A DNA stretch of 64,000 bases from Cristatella mucedo (taxonomy: Eukaryota; Bryozoa; Phylactolaemata; Cristatellidae). Shown in pieces: positions 62,552-64,000 of the stretch. Location of the stretch: assembly GCA_009760855.2 (NCBI GenBank), contig WPIO01000032.1:4200001-4264000 (forward strand). Reading direction: 5' to 3'. The translations under genes and the position numbers were made by a program. A model generated the notes under the pieces. That model saw only the letters and a program-made list of their open reading frames with translations, did no database searches and was not told where the DNA came from. Position 1 is the first letter of the stretch. Each line of letters starts with the position of its first letter.

Positions 62552-64000
62552 CTTATCCGTCATGACTGAATTCACGCATCCATTGTATAGAGGAAAGTCT
62601 TATCGCGCGCCATGGTTAGATTACGTCTCTCAACGATAGAATTCGCAACTAAAAGAACCACATCTTGCTGCTGATGAAGTGCAGACTGATAGATGAATTG
62701 AACTTGGAAGGTATCTTTGCTGCATCAGATTACCAAAGATTACGAAATGTGAACATTAAAGAAACGGCTGGCTAACCATTTTAATAGAGGGCCCTCGGGC
62801 CTGCTTGCTGGTATCGCCACTTGCTTACTATGCTCAATATTTATTATTCTCCGAGGGTTTTTGTCTGTAAAGGAATCAATCATTTTACCAAGTGCTTAGA
62901 GGCAACCCTATTTTAATCCTAGCCAGTTGCATGGCCCTAGTCTGTAACTGTTCTCTCCTATAGTAATATATATAGCTGTAATTTTAAATATTGGAAATAT
63001 GCTTCAGTGCATGTAAAATAATGGCAACATTGAAACTGCAATGCACTTGTCTTCATTAAATGAATGAGCCGATGTCGTCATAAGAAAGTCTGCAATTTAT
63101 TGGTTTCGCCATGTCCACGCAATCGGATAGTCGCTGTCAGCCTGATTTAATGGCATTGCAATCACTTCTGCAGAAACTGGTTTTCGCTAGGGAATTCAAA
63201 CCTAGGGTCACGGTGTCGCCCAATTTTCGCGTAATCGGGACTATCGCAAAGTTTTCGATAGGCCTACTAATTACTTTATCCAAATCCATTTCTCAACAAA
63301 ACAAGTAGTGAGACAGCCAGCTATGCTGTGCTTAAACAACCGAATGTGCAATTGAGACATGATATCATGGTGTTGCAATTGCTGTGGAGGCATCTGCAGA
63401 TGGTTTTCCTTTGTAGGAAACTCAATATGTATGCTTTCAAAAAAATTGCGATCATCCAAGGCGATTCGCTTCAGAAAACTGGCAAAGAGTTTACAGCTGG
63501 CTGGCTGGCTGAGGACTGAGAATATTTTATATTTTAACCTCCTGTCTGGCCGAGTTTCTGAGCACCGTCCCCAGGTGCTGTCGTGTTATAATCCTAAGAA
63601 GCACAGTCAGGGCAGAAATACGTGCGCCTGACTGACGTGGCTCTTAGATAAGAAGCGAGAGCAGATACACGAGAATCCAATATGAGAAAGCACAAAAACA
63701 TATTAGTCGCTGATGTTCACTCTTATTCGGCGATTTGCTGACGAATAGCAAACATCATTTGTGTAAATCCAATATCATTGGCCTATTTATCTACAGCAGT
63801 CTCTGGTATCACTCATCTGGTACCAACGTGCTAGATTATCGCATGCACTAGAACGTGCTAGATGTCCAAATGCTAGATTATCGCATGCACTACAACGTCG
63901 AGGAATCAAACATGCGCAAGCATTTTGAGACGTTTCCTAAGATAAGCAAGTACCTTAATTAATATACACACGCATACTAATAAATGGGAGATTTAATATG
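62552..64000. other. Unassigned end of window
   Basis: No gene recognised. A 22-bp direct repeat (63829-63850 and 63871-63892, TGCTAGATTATCGCATGCAC core) lies near the end. Confidence 0.55.

Overview
This is animal nuclear DNA, most likely from an invertebrate. Genes are split by introns, there is no operon structure or Shine-Dalgarno pattern, and long simple repeats, LINE and SINE copies and DNA transposons are dense. The one gene that can be read with confidence is a myosin II heavy chain whose sequence is closest, from memory, to arthropod/protostome non-muscle (zipper-type) myosin. The species cannot be fixed from the sequence.

Layout. (1) Positions 1-10879, minus strand: the 5' part of a non-muscle/smooth-type myosin II heavy chain gene. 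Ten coding exons run from the ATG at 10879 to an exon cut by the left edge. Together they encode about 511 residues of motor domain, including the P-loop, switch I and switch II, and all exon phases agree. One intron (812-1857) must use a GC donor to keep the frame. Its introns hold a 751-bp element with mariner/Tigger-like ends, a tRNA-derived SINE and microsatellites. (2) 11588-13873, minus: a decayed hAT transposon (GTF2IRD2-like, BED finger to C-terminal dimerisation region) with recognisable ends and a near-perfect 8-bp target duplication. (3) 13.9-39 kb: no convincing host gene. It holds SINEs, fragments of one or a few CR1/L2-like LINEs, long microsatellites and G/C homopolymer runs. 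(4) 40.37-41.39 kb, minus: a broken copy of a repetitive invertebrate ORF family of unknown function. (5) 42-54 kb: mostly unassigned, with a 249-bp (CA)n(TA)n(TG)n palindrome, a (TA)n tract, and a short coding-like segment present twice. (6) 55.2-58.8 kb: LINE reverse transcriptase fragments beside a decayed ZMYM1/TTF-finger hAT transposase. (7) 58.8-64 kb: unassigned, with two adjacent SINE copies and a CpG-rich patch near 62.2-62.55 kb that could be a promoter or first exon.

The mobile elements appear linked. The LINE copies end in a hairpin-capable tail followed by (ATT)n, and one of the two SINE families carries a very similar tail, which suggests the SINE uses the LINE's reverse transcriptase. 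No previously undescribed system was demonstrated. The best leads are the GC-AG myosin intron, the LINE/SINE shared tail, the orphan repetitive ORF family, and the duplicated segment at 53.4/54.9 kb. All family names are from memory of the protein families; no search was run.
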